From contig JAPWDM010000005.1 in assembly GCA_035578155.1 (NCBI GenBank), positions 52,086,454 to 52,150,453 of the forward strand: a stretch of 64,000 bases of DNA, given 5' to 3'. How positions within the stretch are numbered: the first letter of the stretch is position 1; each line of letters begins with the position of its first letter. The translations under genes and the position numbers were made by a program. Origin of the DNA: Brachynemurus nebulosus (Eukaryota; Arthropoda; Insecta; Neuroptera; Myrmeleontidae). Of this stretch, positions 24,672 through 36,726 are shown in pieces. Below the pieces are notes generated by a model that was not told the DNA's origin, made no database searches, and saw only the letters and a list, made by a program, of their open reading frames with translations.

Positions 24672-27573
24672 TATATACATGCGGGACGGAAGAAGTAGGA
24701 ATTATGAGAGTGCGAGAGACAAACATGGCAAAATCATAAGGGTTACGAAATTTTTTTCTTTGAAACCTTACGAAATATTTTTTCGAAATAATAATAGATT
24801 GTTGTAGTGACCATAAACTGCTCAAACTTGAGATAGTTGGGAGGGCAACTAAAAAGTGTTAGCCATCCTTGTCTACAGAACTTTGGAGTAAAGTTAATAC
24901 CTGTGTATCAATAGTACTTACATTATTGACTTACTGTTAACAAGACAATTATTACCGCAATATACCTAATATTTTTAAACAAATTGTTTTATTTATTAAA
25001 TATACCTACCTATTCTATTTTGAATTAATTTAATTGTAATTTTAATTGATTTATGTAACACTTTTTATTCTATTCCCCGGAATTAAAGAATTTTATTACA
25101 ATTTTAATAATTTTATTTTTACAAATAGTAAAAACTAAAAACGAAACCTTAAAAATTATTTAATTTGGTAGTGCCTGGTATTAAAACTTTGTCCTGTTTA
25201 AGTTTAAAGAAATTATTTATGTAATATCTGAAATGCAAATTTTCCTATTAAAAAAACAAAGTAATTTTTTTTAAAAATTTGTTTCGACATGTATAATTAG
25301 ATACCTTTCTGATTATTTTTTTTATTTAAAAACCAACAAAGGTTTCTCGTTCGCGTTTCATACATAATTAATTACAAAGATTAAAGCGCGATAACGTACC
25401 ACAGAATTAGACGTATAAAAATTGACAACTGAATAGGAAGTGAATTTAAAATTACAAAATTACAAAAAAGAAAAAAAAAATTAAGAAATCACAAACAATC
25501 AACTAATTTAAAAACAATCAAGACAATATGCAAATAAATCCGGAAAAACTGTTTGTACATTTTTTGTAAAAACAGGAAAGTAAGTAGGTACCTACTATTA
25601 ATATTTAATTTTTCTAAAATTATAATGTAAAAAATTTACCCAGAACTAGTCAAGATGTGCAAAGTTCAAGTATAAATTAGTAATTTAACAACAGAAAAAA
25701 ACTGAACGTTATAAAACAAACGTGAAACGTAGTTTAATATCAATGACAACGAGTAATTAACAAAAAAAGTTGTTTATAACAAAAAGCACGCAATAAAATA
25801 AAATTTTTTTGCCTATTTGAGAAAATAATGATTTTATCTAAATTTTCTCGGTAATTTAAAGATTATTAAAGAAAACAAGACACTCTTTTTAGTCGAAATT
25901 AAATCTGAGATTATTTCTTCAATCTAGAATTTGATTCTTAATCGATCATAAGTATTTTTATTAATCATTACTATTATCAAAACTGAAATGAAGGAGAGTA
26001 GAAGGGGCATATACACTTTCGTCTGGAAAGACCGTAATTAAGTTTATTGCACCTGAAAAGTACCTGATAAAATGACAGTTTTGTCCGAGAAATTTTTTTT
26101 ATGATATACACTTTCGTCCGGCCAGATATGTTTAGGTATAATTAAATAAAACTATAAAAGTCCTGTGTACGCACATTTAATATATTGACCCAAAAAGGAT
26201 ATGTGATATAATTTATTTTTCATATGTAAATATAGGTAATTAAAAAAATTGTAATGTAGGTATTTTGTACATGTTGTTCATTATTGGCTAGTATCTAAGC
26301 ATTATTTTTATATATGTACATATGACATAAGCAGTGGACTCTGGCTATTTTAAACTTGTTTAATTCGAATTTTTTATGCGGTCTCTGTTAATTCGAATAT
26401 TTTTGGAAAATTCGAATCAGCTTATAGAAATATATGTACAGTTGTTTTAAAATAAATGTTAACCAAAACTCATGCAGGGAAACATAGATTAAGTTCATAT
26501 AATTTACAATTTAAATAATTACAAAAATATATATTTTTTTTTTCTAAATATTTTTGTCGGATTAATTTTTTTTTCTGGGTATAAATATAAATTTTTTGTG
26601 GACATTCTGAGCAGCCGATATTCTACTTCCTCTCAGTACCTTATTCTGTTGCTGCCCACAACCAAGATGGAAAAATCGAATTTTCGTCAACATAAGAATT
26701 AATATTATGCAACTAGAAAATTTTATACCAGTTTTCTTTTTATATTTGGGCATAATTTCCATTAACTGGGGATTTAAAAAATTATGAAGCAATATCCAAT
26801 CCACTATCCAATTTCTATTTTATTTTTGTATTAGATGTTAATTTTAACTTTTGAATCTTACGCCACCAGCTCTGAGAAATTTGAAATTGGCACCCTATTA
26901 TCAAATGGACCCAAATATTTTAAATTTTTTTTTATTTATATTATACCGCGCTCTATAGCAACTAACGAGCTAATTTTTTAGATAATACCTACTTAATTTT
27001 TTTAATAGAGAAACAACGATATTATGTATACTTATTACAAATATACTATAACAACATACATTAACTAATATCATAAATTTATTCCAAATATCCAATATTT
27101 GGATAGTTATAAAATAAGTGTTACATTATTGCTACATATTTATTTCCTATACTAAAATAATTTGAATAAAGGTGAAAAAATGTAACCATAAAATTAAGTC
27201 CCTGAACGAAAAAAGCTTTATTACTAGTTTGTGGTAATTAAAATGGACGAAACTGACATCGCCCAGTAGAAGTCTATGAAAATATTATTAGTAGGTAATA
27301 TGAATTTCTTTTTCTAAGACGGTATCCCAATTTTTATAGTAGAATTTTATGTGAAGGATGTCGAAATTCCATTTAAAAGGGGTAATAAGAACCTACCATA
27401 ATATTCGGTGTAACGTTAAGTTTTTGTTTATGAATTGATTCAAATTACGAAAAACAGTTGAATACATTTAATAAGGTTATAAAAGTGTCAAAATTTGTCT
27501 CTAGGAGATTCTAAGTAATTTGGTAACTATTTTACAGATTTAAATCTGTAATATTTCAAATTTAAAATCTAAA
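24672..27573. other. AT-rich DNA with minor repeats
   Basis: A direct repeat of ATATACACTTTCGTCYGG occurs at about 26008 and 26105. AATATTATTAGTAGGT at 27281 is loosely mirrored by ACCTACCATAATATT at about 27394. No element boundaries or genes are supported. The 80-codon minus frame at 26562-26804 is unassigned. Confidence 0.45.
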
Positions 27574-27577
27574 TTAA

Positions 27578-28254
27578 GGAGATTCGCTAAAAAAAAAATC
27601 GATTTTTTTTTCCTAATTATGTTTCTTATGGTGCTAGAAATATTCTCCAAAAATTTTATTTTAAAAAAATGAAAAATCACTAAGTTATGGGCATTTTAGT
27701 GCACGCACTTTACTATAATTCAATTAAAGAAAAAAAAAACTTTAAATGCTTTTTTCCCGGAAGTACGTTTTTTGACATGGTTCCTCATGTATCTCAAAAA
27801 GTATCTGAGATATCGATATAAATCAAGGTGCATATTGTTCCTCGATACCCTCATTTTGGCAGGAACTAGGATCTTTTGGTTCCATAATATATTTGCAAAA
27901 TAGCGGCTGTTTATATTCGAGAAAAAGCGATGATTTTTGAAAATTTATTTTCAAAATGTGATTTTTTGCTAGCTTTTTATTTTTTTCCCTTAGATCCTAG
28001 TTAGTGCCCATAACTGTGTATGTATATTTTCAAAAAATTGGGTGTAAAGGTGGAAAAATCTCGCAGTGTCGACTTCAAAGTCATTTATACTCGTACATAG
28101 CTCATTTTTTAATTTTTTTTTCTTTTTTTTGTAATCTCAAGACATGTAGAAACAATGTTGTATACTTATTTAGTTTTTTAATAAAATATTTATTTGTGTA
28201 AAATAAAATAATAATAAATGGTCGATTTTTTATGCTTTTTTGGCGAATCTTCCC
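27578..28254. mobile_element. TTAA-flanked MITE (piggyBac-type)
   Basis: TTAA at 27574-27577 and 28255-28258. The left end GGAGATTCGCTAAAAAA and the complement of the right end, GGGAAGATTCGCCAAAAAA, are inverted copies followed by AATCGA in both. The interior is T/A-rich with no transposase, and the 65-codon frame at 28004-28201 runs into the right arm. Confidence 0.75.
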
Positions 28255-28301
28255 TTAAATTAACAATTTTTTGGAATCTATTAGATTTATAATAATATGT
28301 A

Positions 28302-28840
28302 CGTTGGATGCGCCAAAAGTTCTCGGCCTGAGTATTAAAAAATACACAGAGAGAACAGTGAAAAGAATTTATTTTTCTATATAACCGCCCTCTATTTCAA
28401 CACACTTATTATAAGGTGGGATAAGCATCTCTATGCCTTTATAATAATAAGCAAATTCTTTGTAGCGATTCTACAAGAGCGATGTTTTCAGCCGTGATCG
28501 AATCTGCCGGACGTCCAGAACGATCATCGTCGTTGACGGACTCGTACCGCAAACGAAACATTTGACACGGCTTTACCGTATACACCATCCAATCTGTCCT
28601 TAATGTCTTCTGGAGTTTGTGCTTCTTTTGTCAGAAATTTTATTACTACACGATATTCAATTTTTGAAACGGTCGACATATTAAGTGTACACTTTTACAA
28701 CAGAATAAATAAGACACATGTAAACTCGTCCACTGCGTTTATGATAACTAGAGACTTATTATACTTTCTGTGAGTATAAATTACGTCACCTTTAAATAAG
28801 TTTAATCATATTAGCCCGAGAACTTTTGGCGCTCCCTACG
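28302..28840. mobile_element. Internally deleted mariner element
   Basis: TA at 28300-28301 and 28841-28842. The left end CGTTGGATGCGCCAAAAGTT plus CTCGG is mirrored by the right-end complement CGTAGGGAGCGCCAAAAGTT. At 539 bp it is less than half of a full mariner (about 1.3 kb). The transposase start lies in the minus orientation, the rest having been deleted. An autonomous relative would be needed for movement. Confidence 0.92.
28461..28679 (-). pseudogene. Mariner transposase N-terminal fragment
   Basis: From the ATG at 28679 (minus) the frame reads MSTVSKIEYRVVIKFLTKEA, then TPEDIKDRLDGVYGKAVS, the helix-turn-helix start of mariner transposases. After a frame change it continues DDRSGRPADSITAENIALVE, the RSGRP linker region. 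Catalytic Asp residues are absent because the central and C-terminal parts are deleted. The junction between the two blocks is shortened relative to the family. Confidence 0.9.
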
Positions 28841-28842
28841 TA

Positions 28843-29754
28843 TATGTCGGATGAAGCTTGAAACCGTCGGTCTATTTCTAATGTGATTTGAAATTTAAAA
28901 TAATTTTCATAAATGATGTATGATGTATCTTTTCGTATAATGATGTATATTCGTAATGATTCGTAACTGGATGTTGGAAATGCTACTCGCCTACTTTAAT
29001 ACTATTCTAGTCGCCGTACACCTAGTGTAGTAGCTGGTGCATAGTTTTGGTTAACTAACCAAATGAACGGGGTCTGCTTGGTCGCTCCGTTGTTCGTATA
29101 ATGATAATTTTATTCCAATAAATTACAGCACAAAATTATTAATCATATTATATGTACATTTTATAAATAATATCATATACATTCATATACATACAGGTAC
29201 AGTAGCGTCCAAAGTTTGAACAGGCGAACATGCGTACTCTTAAGAATATTATAATTACTCTCACATTTTCTAAAAATATTAAACAGTGTATTCAAGTACG
29301 GATACAGGGGGTAGTCATAGGGATCATAATCCCCCTCCCCACCTGAATGAAGATTAGTTCAGATTTTATCGTGGTGTATTTCATAACGTCATAAAATTTT
29401 CAATAACTTAAAAAATTGGAAGCGACTTATGGACGTTACTTTCATTTCTACGAAGAATAGGTATGTTTAGTTACTATAGAGAAACAACTTCCATCAAATC
29501 AGTCATATTTCTAAAAGAAATTTTGTCATTTTAATAGCAAATCACCCTAACTCAAATCAATTTAATTAAGCTTGATTTCAGAAAAAAGAAATTCTTTAAT
29601 TTGGTGACGTCACTAAGTTTACTAAATTTTTTTTCGGTGGCTCAAAAACCAAAAAATAAATAATAGAACGATGAAATTGGAAGCCTATTTAATTTCTAAG
29701 TCGTTATTTTCATTTTTATCAAAATTAGATACCTACATAGAATTATTGAAAAAT
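28843..29754. other. AT-rich DNA, nothing assigned
   Basis: A more mixed-composition patch at 29000-29100 contains TTTGGTTAACTAACCAAA, a small palindrome. No gene or element recognised. Confidence 0.4.
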
Positions 29755-30165
29755 ACCACTGTCGCTGCATTCTGCATAACATAGTGAATTTCTGTTAACA
29801 AAACTTATTTTTTCTCAGAAACCAGTTTACCTAGAATAATAGTTCAAAAACCTTTTTTATGTGATTTTTCTTCTCTTTCTAATGGTGAAAAAAAATGTCT
29901 CAAAAACTTTGAACTTGGAAAAATTGTGAGAAAAAACTTATATTTCTCAAAAATCATGTTCAAGATTTTTAAACTTCTAACGTTTTGATTAAATTTCGTA
30001 AAAATAGCATATTTTGTTCAAGAGCTATCGTGCTGATATATACATTATACGTACGTTATTTTCGACTTTTTGGAACCTCAAAACAAATTTCTATCATAAT
30101 GCCGGGCTCAAGTCGCGTCATGATAGTGGTTGTAATAGCTGAATTTTCGATTCGAAAATTCACTA
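29755..30165 (+). repeat. Dispersed repeat family A, copy 2
   Basis: CACTGTCGCTGCATTCTGCA at the start, CAGAAACCAGTTTACCTAGA near 29817, the CTTTTTTATGTGATTTTTC block at 29848, ACGTTTTGATTAAATTTCG near 29981, and CAAGTCGCGTCATGATAGTG at about 30108. It is the most continuous copy and shows the uninterrupted form of the site where copy 4 carries the solo LTR. The overlapping 132-codon frame (29985-30383) is not conserved in the other copies, so I do not call it coding. Confidence 0.75.
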
Positions 30166-31436
30166 AAAAATATACTTATAGATGCAGTTCCTCATTTCAG
30201 AAAAGAAATACAAGCATAATAATGATATTTTTGACAATTGTCAAAATATTTTTGTACATTCTGTATCTAAATACATCGAAAATTTATATATATATGAAGA
30301 GTTGTTTTATTTCCGAACATAATGTCAAATTTGACATATTTACAAATAAAATTACTAACTGGTCAGAAATGATAAATTACTAAATATATGTGTATTAGGT
30401 ATATGTAATAGTTAACTAACATAGGTATATAGATGTATAATACCTAAAACTTATAGATCATTATTTTGTTGTTATTGTTTTAAACAACTAGCCAAATCAG
30501 AGTGCAATAATTCATCAATTACCAATGATATTATCATTTTTCTCAAAATTGGGATACGCCACATTTCGTTTGCAAATAAACACGTAGCCTAACATTCTTC
30601 CAATAATAACCAAACTTGAGAAATCAACTTTCAAAAACTCTTTTTGAGCGAATCAAATTTACTGTTGTCTTGCTGTTGAACTGATGAAAATTGTTATTTC
30701 AGACGGATAATAATTTATTGTAGATTTAATGTAATACACAAAATTTCAATTACCTACCCCCTCTCAAATGTTACAGTGAATAAATTTTACGAATTTGAAT
30801 AATTGTATAATTCGATCTGATTTATCATTGTTAAAATAATACTGTTGTGATCGACAGGCCATGACACGTAAAGTAAGAATTAAAGATGAAAATAGCATTT
30901 ATTTTTCATGTTATATAGGAACCTGTTAAAGTATCATTTCCAATTTTTTTTCCTTTAGTGTATTTGGAACAAAAAATGATATTACATTTTCTGTAATTTC
31001 CATTTTTCCTTAAATGATTCTTTAAAAATTATATCAAAAATTTCTCACACTACTCAACTGAAAGGGGAATTTTTATTTTTCCTTCTGTCTGACAAAGGAA
31101 ACTGTTTATTATATAATTTTATTATTAAAGTTTATTTTTCGTTCAATAAACTTATCTTCGAAGTAGTTGAGTTTGTACATTCTGAAAATATTTCCGCGAT
31201 CATTACAAATTTCTTTGTGACTTCATTTTATTTTTAAATTAAGTCACGAATTTTAATCCAATGCGATATTTCCAAATGTTGCCAGCTTTCAGATTAATAA
31301 TTCTTTTACTCCACAAATTAATTTTTTTTTCGACAGCACATCTACTAATCAATTTTAAATTTGGGGAGCATGTTAAAAAGATTTGCGTGTTTACAACTTA
31401 AAAGTTTAGATTTTTAGTATAATTTTCCATTAGAAT
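30166..31436. other. AT-rich DNA, nothing assigned
   Basis: No inverted ends, tandem repeats or coding motif recognised. Confidence 0.45.
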
Positions 31437-31690
31437 ATAACAATACTTCTGTCGCAGCATCTTGTGTAATACAGCGAATTTCCGCTAAAAAATTTGGGGG
31501 GAATTTTGACAAAAACCTTATTTTTTTGCTAAAAATGCCTAAAATATCATGTTCTGGACATCGGATATGTCTGGCTGAGGAACTCATCCCAATTTCTTGG
31601 AATTCTAACGTTTTCACCAAATTTCGTAAAAATAGAATGTTTCTTTCTTGAGTTATCGTGCGGACACATATATAAATAGACGTGTAATTT
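31437..31690 (+). repeat. Dispersed repeat family A, copy 3 (partial)
   Basis: TCTGTCGCAGCATCTTGTGT, then GCGAATTTCCGC, GGATATGTCTGGCTGAGGAA, AACGTTTTCACCAAATTTCG and GAGTTATCGTGCGGACACA follow the same order as copies 2 and 4. It lacks part of the middle and the CATGATAGTGG end. Confidence 0.75.
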
Positions 31691-33174
31691 TGTCATATGT
31701 ATGATTATATACATATGACATTACATTATGATAATACATATGATAATACATTTTTCTCTACAGCAATTGTCTTTTTAATTCAAGATAAAAATTCAGAAAA
31801 ATTTTTTTATTCTAAAATTTATCTAATTTTGTTGATTTCAGCTGGTTTCCTTGAGGCAACTCTAGTTAGTTTATTAAGTCAAAAACGTATTCTCAAAGAT
31901 TAGGTTCTTAGTAATATGTAACAAAATTAATAAAGCTATAACTTAAAAGACAGTAACGTTTCAAGTATGAATATCAATTTCAAGTTTAGAATATCAATTA
32001 AATGATTATTTTCTTTTAGTGTATTTTAAACTTTAATACAGGTATGACCGATTCTTAACAGAATTACCTTACAGATTTAACAATTTGTCTACAACAGAAT
32101 TATTAATAGCAACATAAAGTTATAAATAATTCATAAATTAATACTTATTTAATTTGTATTAGATATGCAATCTGATGTGACGTACTGTCATCCACATTTT
32201 TACTTTAATGGTGGCGTTAACACAGTTTATACATTCATGTGTGTATGTCTTTTCTGTCAATTTTTAATTTCTTCTATTTTAGCATAGCACATATCTCTAC
32301 GAAATTTTAAAAATCTTCTACAGAAAAAATATTTAAAACGAAAATTTACTTCTAGCCTCTACTACGTCTCTCATTTTTACAATTCCCGTTACCTCCACCA
32401 TCCACAATTCCAGAATGAAATAAAAATTTCCTCGTGAACCGTTTCAACAAATATGTGTATTTCATTTAGTTTATTGCGATGAGTTTGTTAGGTGAGTTAT
32501 TGGACGCACGCCCGTAAAGGTTTCTGAATTAGTACAACCATTTTTCACCATAGGTGGCGCGCGAATCACTTAAACAAATGTATGTATTTTATTTAGTTTA
32601 TTGAGTAGCATTTCAGTGTATGCCATAGGTATCCTATAATATAAAATAAAAGATAATTAAAAGTAAAAGGTAAAAAAATTGAAAAAACAATACAAAAAAG
32701 ACAAGTAAGACAAATCTCTGAAATCTTTCTTATGATTAACTCGGAATTCTTTAGTGCATAATGTCTCATCATAAGATATTATTTGAAAATTTGTGATCCC
32801 GAAACGGGCTATTTTTAGGGTCACTCTTTTGATTCGTGAAGTGATTCTTCTCGAACTTTTGTACTCCGATGACACAGCATCTATGTCATAGTCAGAAAAA
32901 CTGTAGAGGCCAGTCGCGATCAGTCATCACACATACATGTCATACTATCGCGAACATGTAGCATAGTATATGGGTAACACAATCTCACAAAATGTAGTGA
33001 TACCTTATTGGTGTACACTTTATACAGAATTGTTGACGTAGTAGGTACAGCTTTGCGTCAACATGTTAAAAATACTTATTGTCGGCTCCTGAGGAAGTTT
33101 ACTATGTAGACGCGCGGACTGTATAGTGTTAATATTTCACTTTCCCGTTACCTCCACCAAGACTATGCAGAATG
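31691..33174. other. AT-rich DNA with short direct repeats
   Basis: TGTATTTYATTTAGTTTATTG occurs at about 32457 and 32586. TTCCCGTTACCTCCACCA occurs at about 32384 and again at 33144. These look like fragments of an older duplicated repeat. No gene recognised. Confidence 0.45.
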
Positions 33175-33289
33175 TATATAATCAAATATACCCCGATCGC
33201 AGCATCCTGCATAACATAGCGAATTTCCGTTTATAAAAATTAGTTTTTCTCGGAAACTAGTTGACATAGAACAATAGTTTAAAGACCTT

Positions 33290-33698
33290 TGTTGGATAAA
33301 ACACAAATAAAACTAAAAATTATAAATGGGAGGAAAACCTCTTACCTTAAATACCGCTCCTTTTGGGTTCCGAAGGTGTTCCAGCACAAACAATAGGGAT
33401 TGGAAAAATGCAATGGAAAATGGGATCACTGAAGCACTTTCACTACGCGATATTTAAAATAAGAAAATTATCGAAAATTTGGATAACAATCTAATTCTAA
33501 AGGCTTTAGATTGTATAACAACTATGGTTCACAAAACGACTATATATTTTTACAACTAAACTATTACTACTTAAAAATGATCGCTAATTAGAAAAGAAAT
33601 TAGGATCATGCGCATCGGATCTTGTTTACATCAAAAAATATTAACTCGGAGTAAATATCAAATTTAAATCAAGGTATATTTTAATAAAGGCGCAAACA
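33290..33698. mobile_element. Solo LTR with 5-bp target duplication
   Basis: The insert begins TGTTGGATAAAAC and ends GCGCAAACA, the TG...CA ends of retroviral-type LTRs. ACCTT flanks it at 33285-33289 and 33699-33703. Copy 2 of the host repeat reads straight through this point (AAAACCTTTTTTATG at about 29845), giving an independent picture of the empty site. A TATAAAT at about 33320 could be the LTR core promoter. No internal retroelement region remains, as expected after LTR-LTR recombination. The family cannot be named from the LTR alone. Confidence 0.85.
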
Positions 33699-33864
33699 AC
33701 CTTTTTTATATAATTTTTTCTCGTCTTTTAAATGGTGTAAAAAAATTTCGCAAAAATTGTTTATTAAGTGGAAATTTTGGCAGAAAACTAATTTTTGGCA
33801 AGAACAAAAACCATGTTCTTGGTATCCGACGTGTCTGGCTAACGAACTTGTCCAACGATTTATA

Positions 33865-33868
<4 letters not shown>

Positions 33869-33940
<72 letters not shown>
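33869..33940. repeat. (TA)n microsatellite, ~72 bp
   Basis: Uninterrupted TA repeats inside family A copy 4. They explain the Ile-Tyr tail of an overlapping open frame. Confidence 0.97.
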
Positions 33941-33946
<6 letters not shown>

Positions 33947-34080
33947 TTTAATGAATATTATTTTCGGTTTCTAGAGACCTCAAAACAAATTTCTGCCATA
34001 GTCCAGGGCTCAGGTCGCGTCATGACAGTGGATGTAATAGCTGAATTCCATTCTGGAAATTCGCTAAGACTTGTCAGCTT

Positions 34081-34635
34081 GTCGATTCAATCGCACGTAG
34101 ATAATAATTTATTTTCTGTAAACGTTTTTGATATCAAGATATACATATACGTAACATTCATTACAAATATCTATTATAGGTATGTAAATACATCAAGACC
34201 ATCTGTTTAATTTCCATTAGCTCGCATTGCTTTACGCTCATGTGTACCTATATAAGAATCTCTAATTTAAAATTTGTTCTAAGTTCTGACTTAACACCTG
34301 TTTAATATGCCACAGAGTTGTATGCGCGGTGTAAGATTGCTGCAAAATTTATTTTATATTTTTTGGTGTATACAATGCTTCCTAATTGAATATTCATACA
34401 TACATAATTATAATCATTTAATCATAATATAATATGGTTTTGTTGTATGACATATTAATGAAATTTTATCATAACATAATTCGTATACAAGGTGTATCGC
34501 TAGAAAATGAAAATTACAGTTAGTGGAACTGAGTGCGGAAAACTGCGAAATTTAATTCGATTGAATACGCACGGAAACGGATTTGAAAGCGTCTCGTTCG
34601 TTCGTCTATGTGCGTATGATTGCGACAAGTGTAAA
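34081..34635. other. AT-rich DNA with one dispersed fragment
   Basis: GACATATTAATGAAATTTTA followed by TCATAA at about 34448 recurs at about 43076. A slightly GC-richer stretch at 34520-34625 contains GTCTCGTTCGTTCGTC. No gene recognised. Confidence 0.45.
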
Positions 34636-34870
34636 CAAATCCATTTTTATGTCACCGAAGGATGACATCCTTCCTTCGGTGATATTATAACACAGGTCTG
34701 TTATCAAAAATTTGAGAGAGGTGGCAATCGGTAATAATAATAATAAAATATAAAAAATAATTAATGAGTTGCACATGCATGTACTAATAAATGCAAGAGG
34801 GGGATGTATTTTCACTGTGCTTAAAAAATAAAAAAACCAGCCAAAAATCATAAATTAACACTTTCACCAT
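34636..34870 (+). repeat. Dispersed repeat family B, copy 1
   Basis: Opens with TTATGTCACCGAAGGATGAC, which here forms a hairpin with CCTTCGGTGA at about 34672. Later landmarks are GAGTTGCACATGCATG, ATAAATGCAAGAGG and ATCATAAATTAACACTTTCA. The same order occurs at 41857-42033. Confidence 0.7.
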
Positions 34871-35136
34871 TATATGTGAAAAATACATAAAGAAATGACT
34901 ACAGCAATTTTGCGTTTTCATAAAAGAAAGCTATTTTTTTTTTTACAAACAAATATATTGTGCTCTTGTTTATTTTTTGTTGCATATTATCTTTATGAAT
35001 TGTGCAGTCGCCTTGTACATTGTATCTTTTATCCTTCTAATATAGATCAATTGTATATATAATCTATCTCGCTTGTCATTATTATTAACATGCAGACTGT
35101 GCAACGTAATGAAAAAAAAAATATTACTTATACATA

Positions 35137-35372
35137 TCGATCGTGTTCCATTTAGAAATCCCAAACAACACTTACTAGTGCATTTGATGTTTCACAAAAA
35201 AAAACTACTTTTTTAAAAAATTTTATTGCAATACTAACATTTTAAATGCTTTTAAATGCAATTAAAAGGTTAGTCTAGCATAAAATTTAAAAAAATTAGT
35301 TTTTTGTAAAAAAACAAATGCATTGTGTTACACAGTGTCGTTGTGTGTCCTTAATGGAACACGGCCATAGTA
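35137..35372. mobile_element. MITE with GTGTTCCATT ends
   Basis: CGATCGTGTTCCATTTAGAA at the left is mirrored by TTAATGGAACACGGCCATAG at the right. The two arms also share AAATGCA and A/T-rich blocks over about 90 bp. The exact ends and target duplication are uncertain. Confidence 0.6.
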
Positions 35373-35413
35373 TAACTAGGCAAAGAAACACCGTATGTGC
35401 GGATAACTCGGAT

Positions 35414-35442
35414 TACAGTAAAATGGGACACATTTTACTGTA
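35414..35442. repeat. 12-bp stem hairpin
   Basis: TACAGTAAAATG, five loop bases, then CATTTTACTGTA. It may be a microMITE or chance in AT-rich DNA. Confidence 0.7.
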
Positions 35443-36040
35443 TATTAAAATTAACGTTTTGAAGAAATTTAATTAAATTGAAATATTTTTATTAAAAATT
35501 AATGCGAGAATGTAACAATACTTACCTAATTAAACAGAATTTCTACAGTGTAAAAAAAATGGATTTGCAGTCAAACTCTTCACGGGTTTGATGAAATACG
35601 TTTAAACAGAATTAATATCGGTTCGTTTAAAAACAAATTAATAATTAATAATATTCCATTTAAGGTTTTTAAGAAAGTGGAGGGGGAAGGTTAGGTTGGC
35701 TATATTGTCCTATGTTAAATACATAGGATACCGTAATGGTTGCCAACTTTAAATAAATGAAACTTATGCCGTTAAAACTTATGAAATTATGTTTTTTTTT
35801 TTTTGTTAAAAGAAATACAGTTATTAATAATGATATTTCAAATTTGATTGTTTCCAATACTTTTTATAATCTAAAATATTTTTAATGTATTTAAAACAAT
35901 GCACAATATGATGTGTAAAGTACGGCAACAGTGTAAAGTTTTAATAGTTTTTCCCACAGAATATCACAGAACGAACGCTAGTATCTCTATACTACTGAAA
36001 CCAGAGTAACGACAAAGGATAGAAAATATCCCACCAATAT
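35443..36040. other. AT-rich DNA, nothing assigned
   Basis: A GGAAGGTTAGGTTGGC patch near 35686 and the small foldback TCCTATGTTAAATACATAGGA near 35709. No gene recognised. Confidence 0.4.
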
Positions 36041-36048
36041 GTTATATA

Positions 36049-36459
36049 CAGTGATGGGCGCGTAAACTGCTTACAGTGTTTACAAGCATAGTTTACACGT
36101 AAACACGACTTCTGTTTACAACATATTTTTTGGATGTAAATATGTAAACAGCGCAAACAACGTAAACAGGTTAAAAATTAAATTGTAAATTGTAATAATA
36201 AAAGAATTACATTACTTAATAAGCAAAACCCAAAAATGTGTTTTATAACTTCATATTTATTTTTCACAACTTCGTATTTATTAACAAATTCAAAATTCAA
36301 TTGAACAAAATATGAACTGAAAAATGAAAATTTTAATATCAGATTTTTTTCTAACCTATGCACTTTTAATCTTTGGATGGCCACATTGGACAAAGTTTTT
36401 TTTACAAATTAAACACAAAGCACTATATTTTCTCCCTTCTTTTTTTAATTGAAAATTTA

Positions 36460-36548
<89 letters not shown>

Positions 36549-36726
36549 CTTTTGGGAACTGCCATTTTTTACTTTATTTTTAAAGTTTTAAATTTAAATT
36601 ACGTGTAATTTATGACTCTTTACGTGTTTACCGTGTTGACTTTACTTTACGGTTGTTTACTCTGTTTACATCTCTTTACAAGGTAAACGTAAACACCGAC
36701 TGTTTACACGTAAACGCCCATCACTG
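36049..36726. mobile_element. hAT-type MITE rich in GTAAACA repeats
   Basis: CAGTGATGGGCG at both ends in inverted order, with flanking GTTATATA (36041-36048) and GCTATATA (36727-36734), a 7/8 match to an 8-bp hAT target duplication. The subterminal regions hold many copies of GTAAAC/GTTTAC (near 36063, 36098, 36140, 36625, 36655 and 36700), likely transposase-binding repeats. A (TA)n run fills part of the middle. A minus-strand CLICKKN..CGHPKIK stretch near 36360-36410 could be a relic of a BED zinc finger, but this is weak. Confidence 0.85.
36466..36546. repeat. (TA)n microsatellite, ~80 bp
   Basis: Uninterrupted TA repeats inside the hAT-type MITE. They produce Tyr-Ile open frames on both strands that are not genes. 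Confidence 0.97.

Larger units (their letters stand above)
33175..34080 (+). repeat. Dispersed repeat family A, copy 4, interrupted
   Basis: GATCGCAGCATCCTGCATAA opens the copy. TCGCGTCATGACAGTGGATG closes it near 34035. It is split by a 409-bp solo LTR at 33290-33698 and expanded by a (TA)n tract at about 33869-33940. Landmarks ATCCGACGTGTCTGGCTAAC and AGGGCTCAGGTCGCGTCATG match the other copies. Confidence 0.8.

Noticed and set aside
26332..26420. CAGTGGACTCTGGC followed by TTAATTCGAAT repeats, like a pogo/Tigger end
   Set aside because: Only one end is visible and there is no TA in front of it.
29985..30383. 132-codon open frame, the longest in the window
   Set aside because: It starts inside dispersed repeat A, is not conserved in the other copies, and shows no recognisable domain.
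33757..33942. 61-codon open frame ending in Ile-Tyr repeats
   Set aside because: The tail is the (TA)n microsatellite, and the rest lies in dispersed repeat A.
36356..36591. Two opposite-strand open frames with Tyr-Ile repeats
   Set aside because: Both read through the same (TA)n tract inside a hAT-type MITE.
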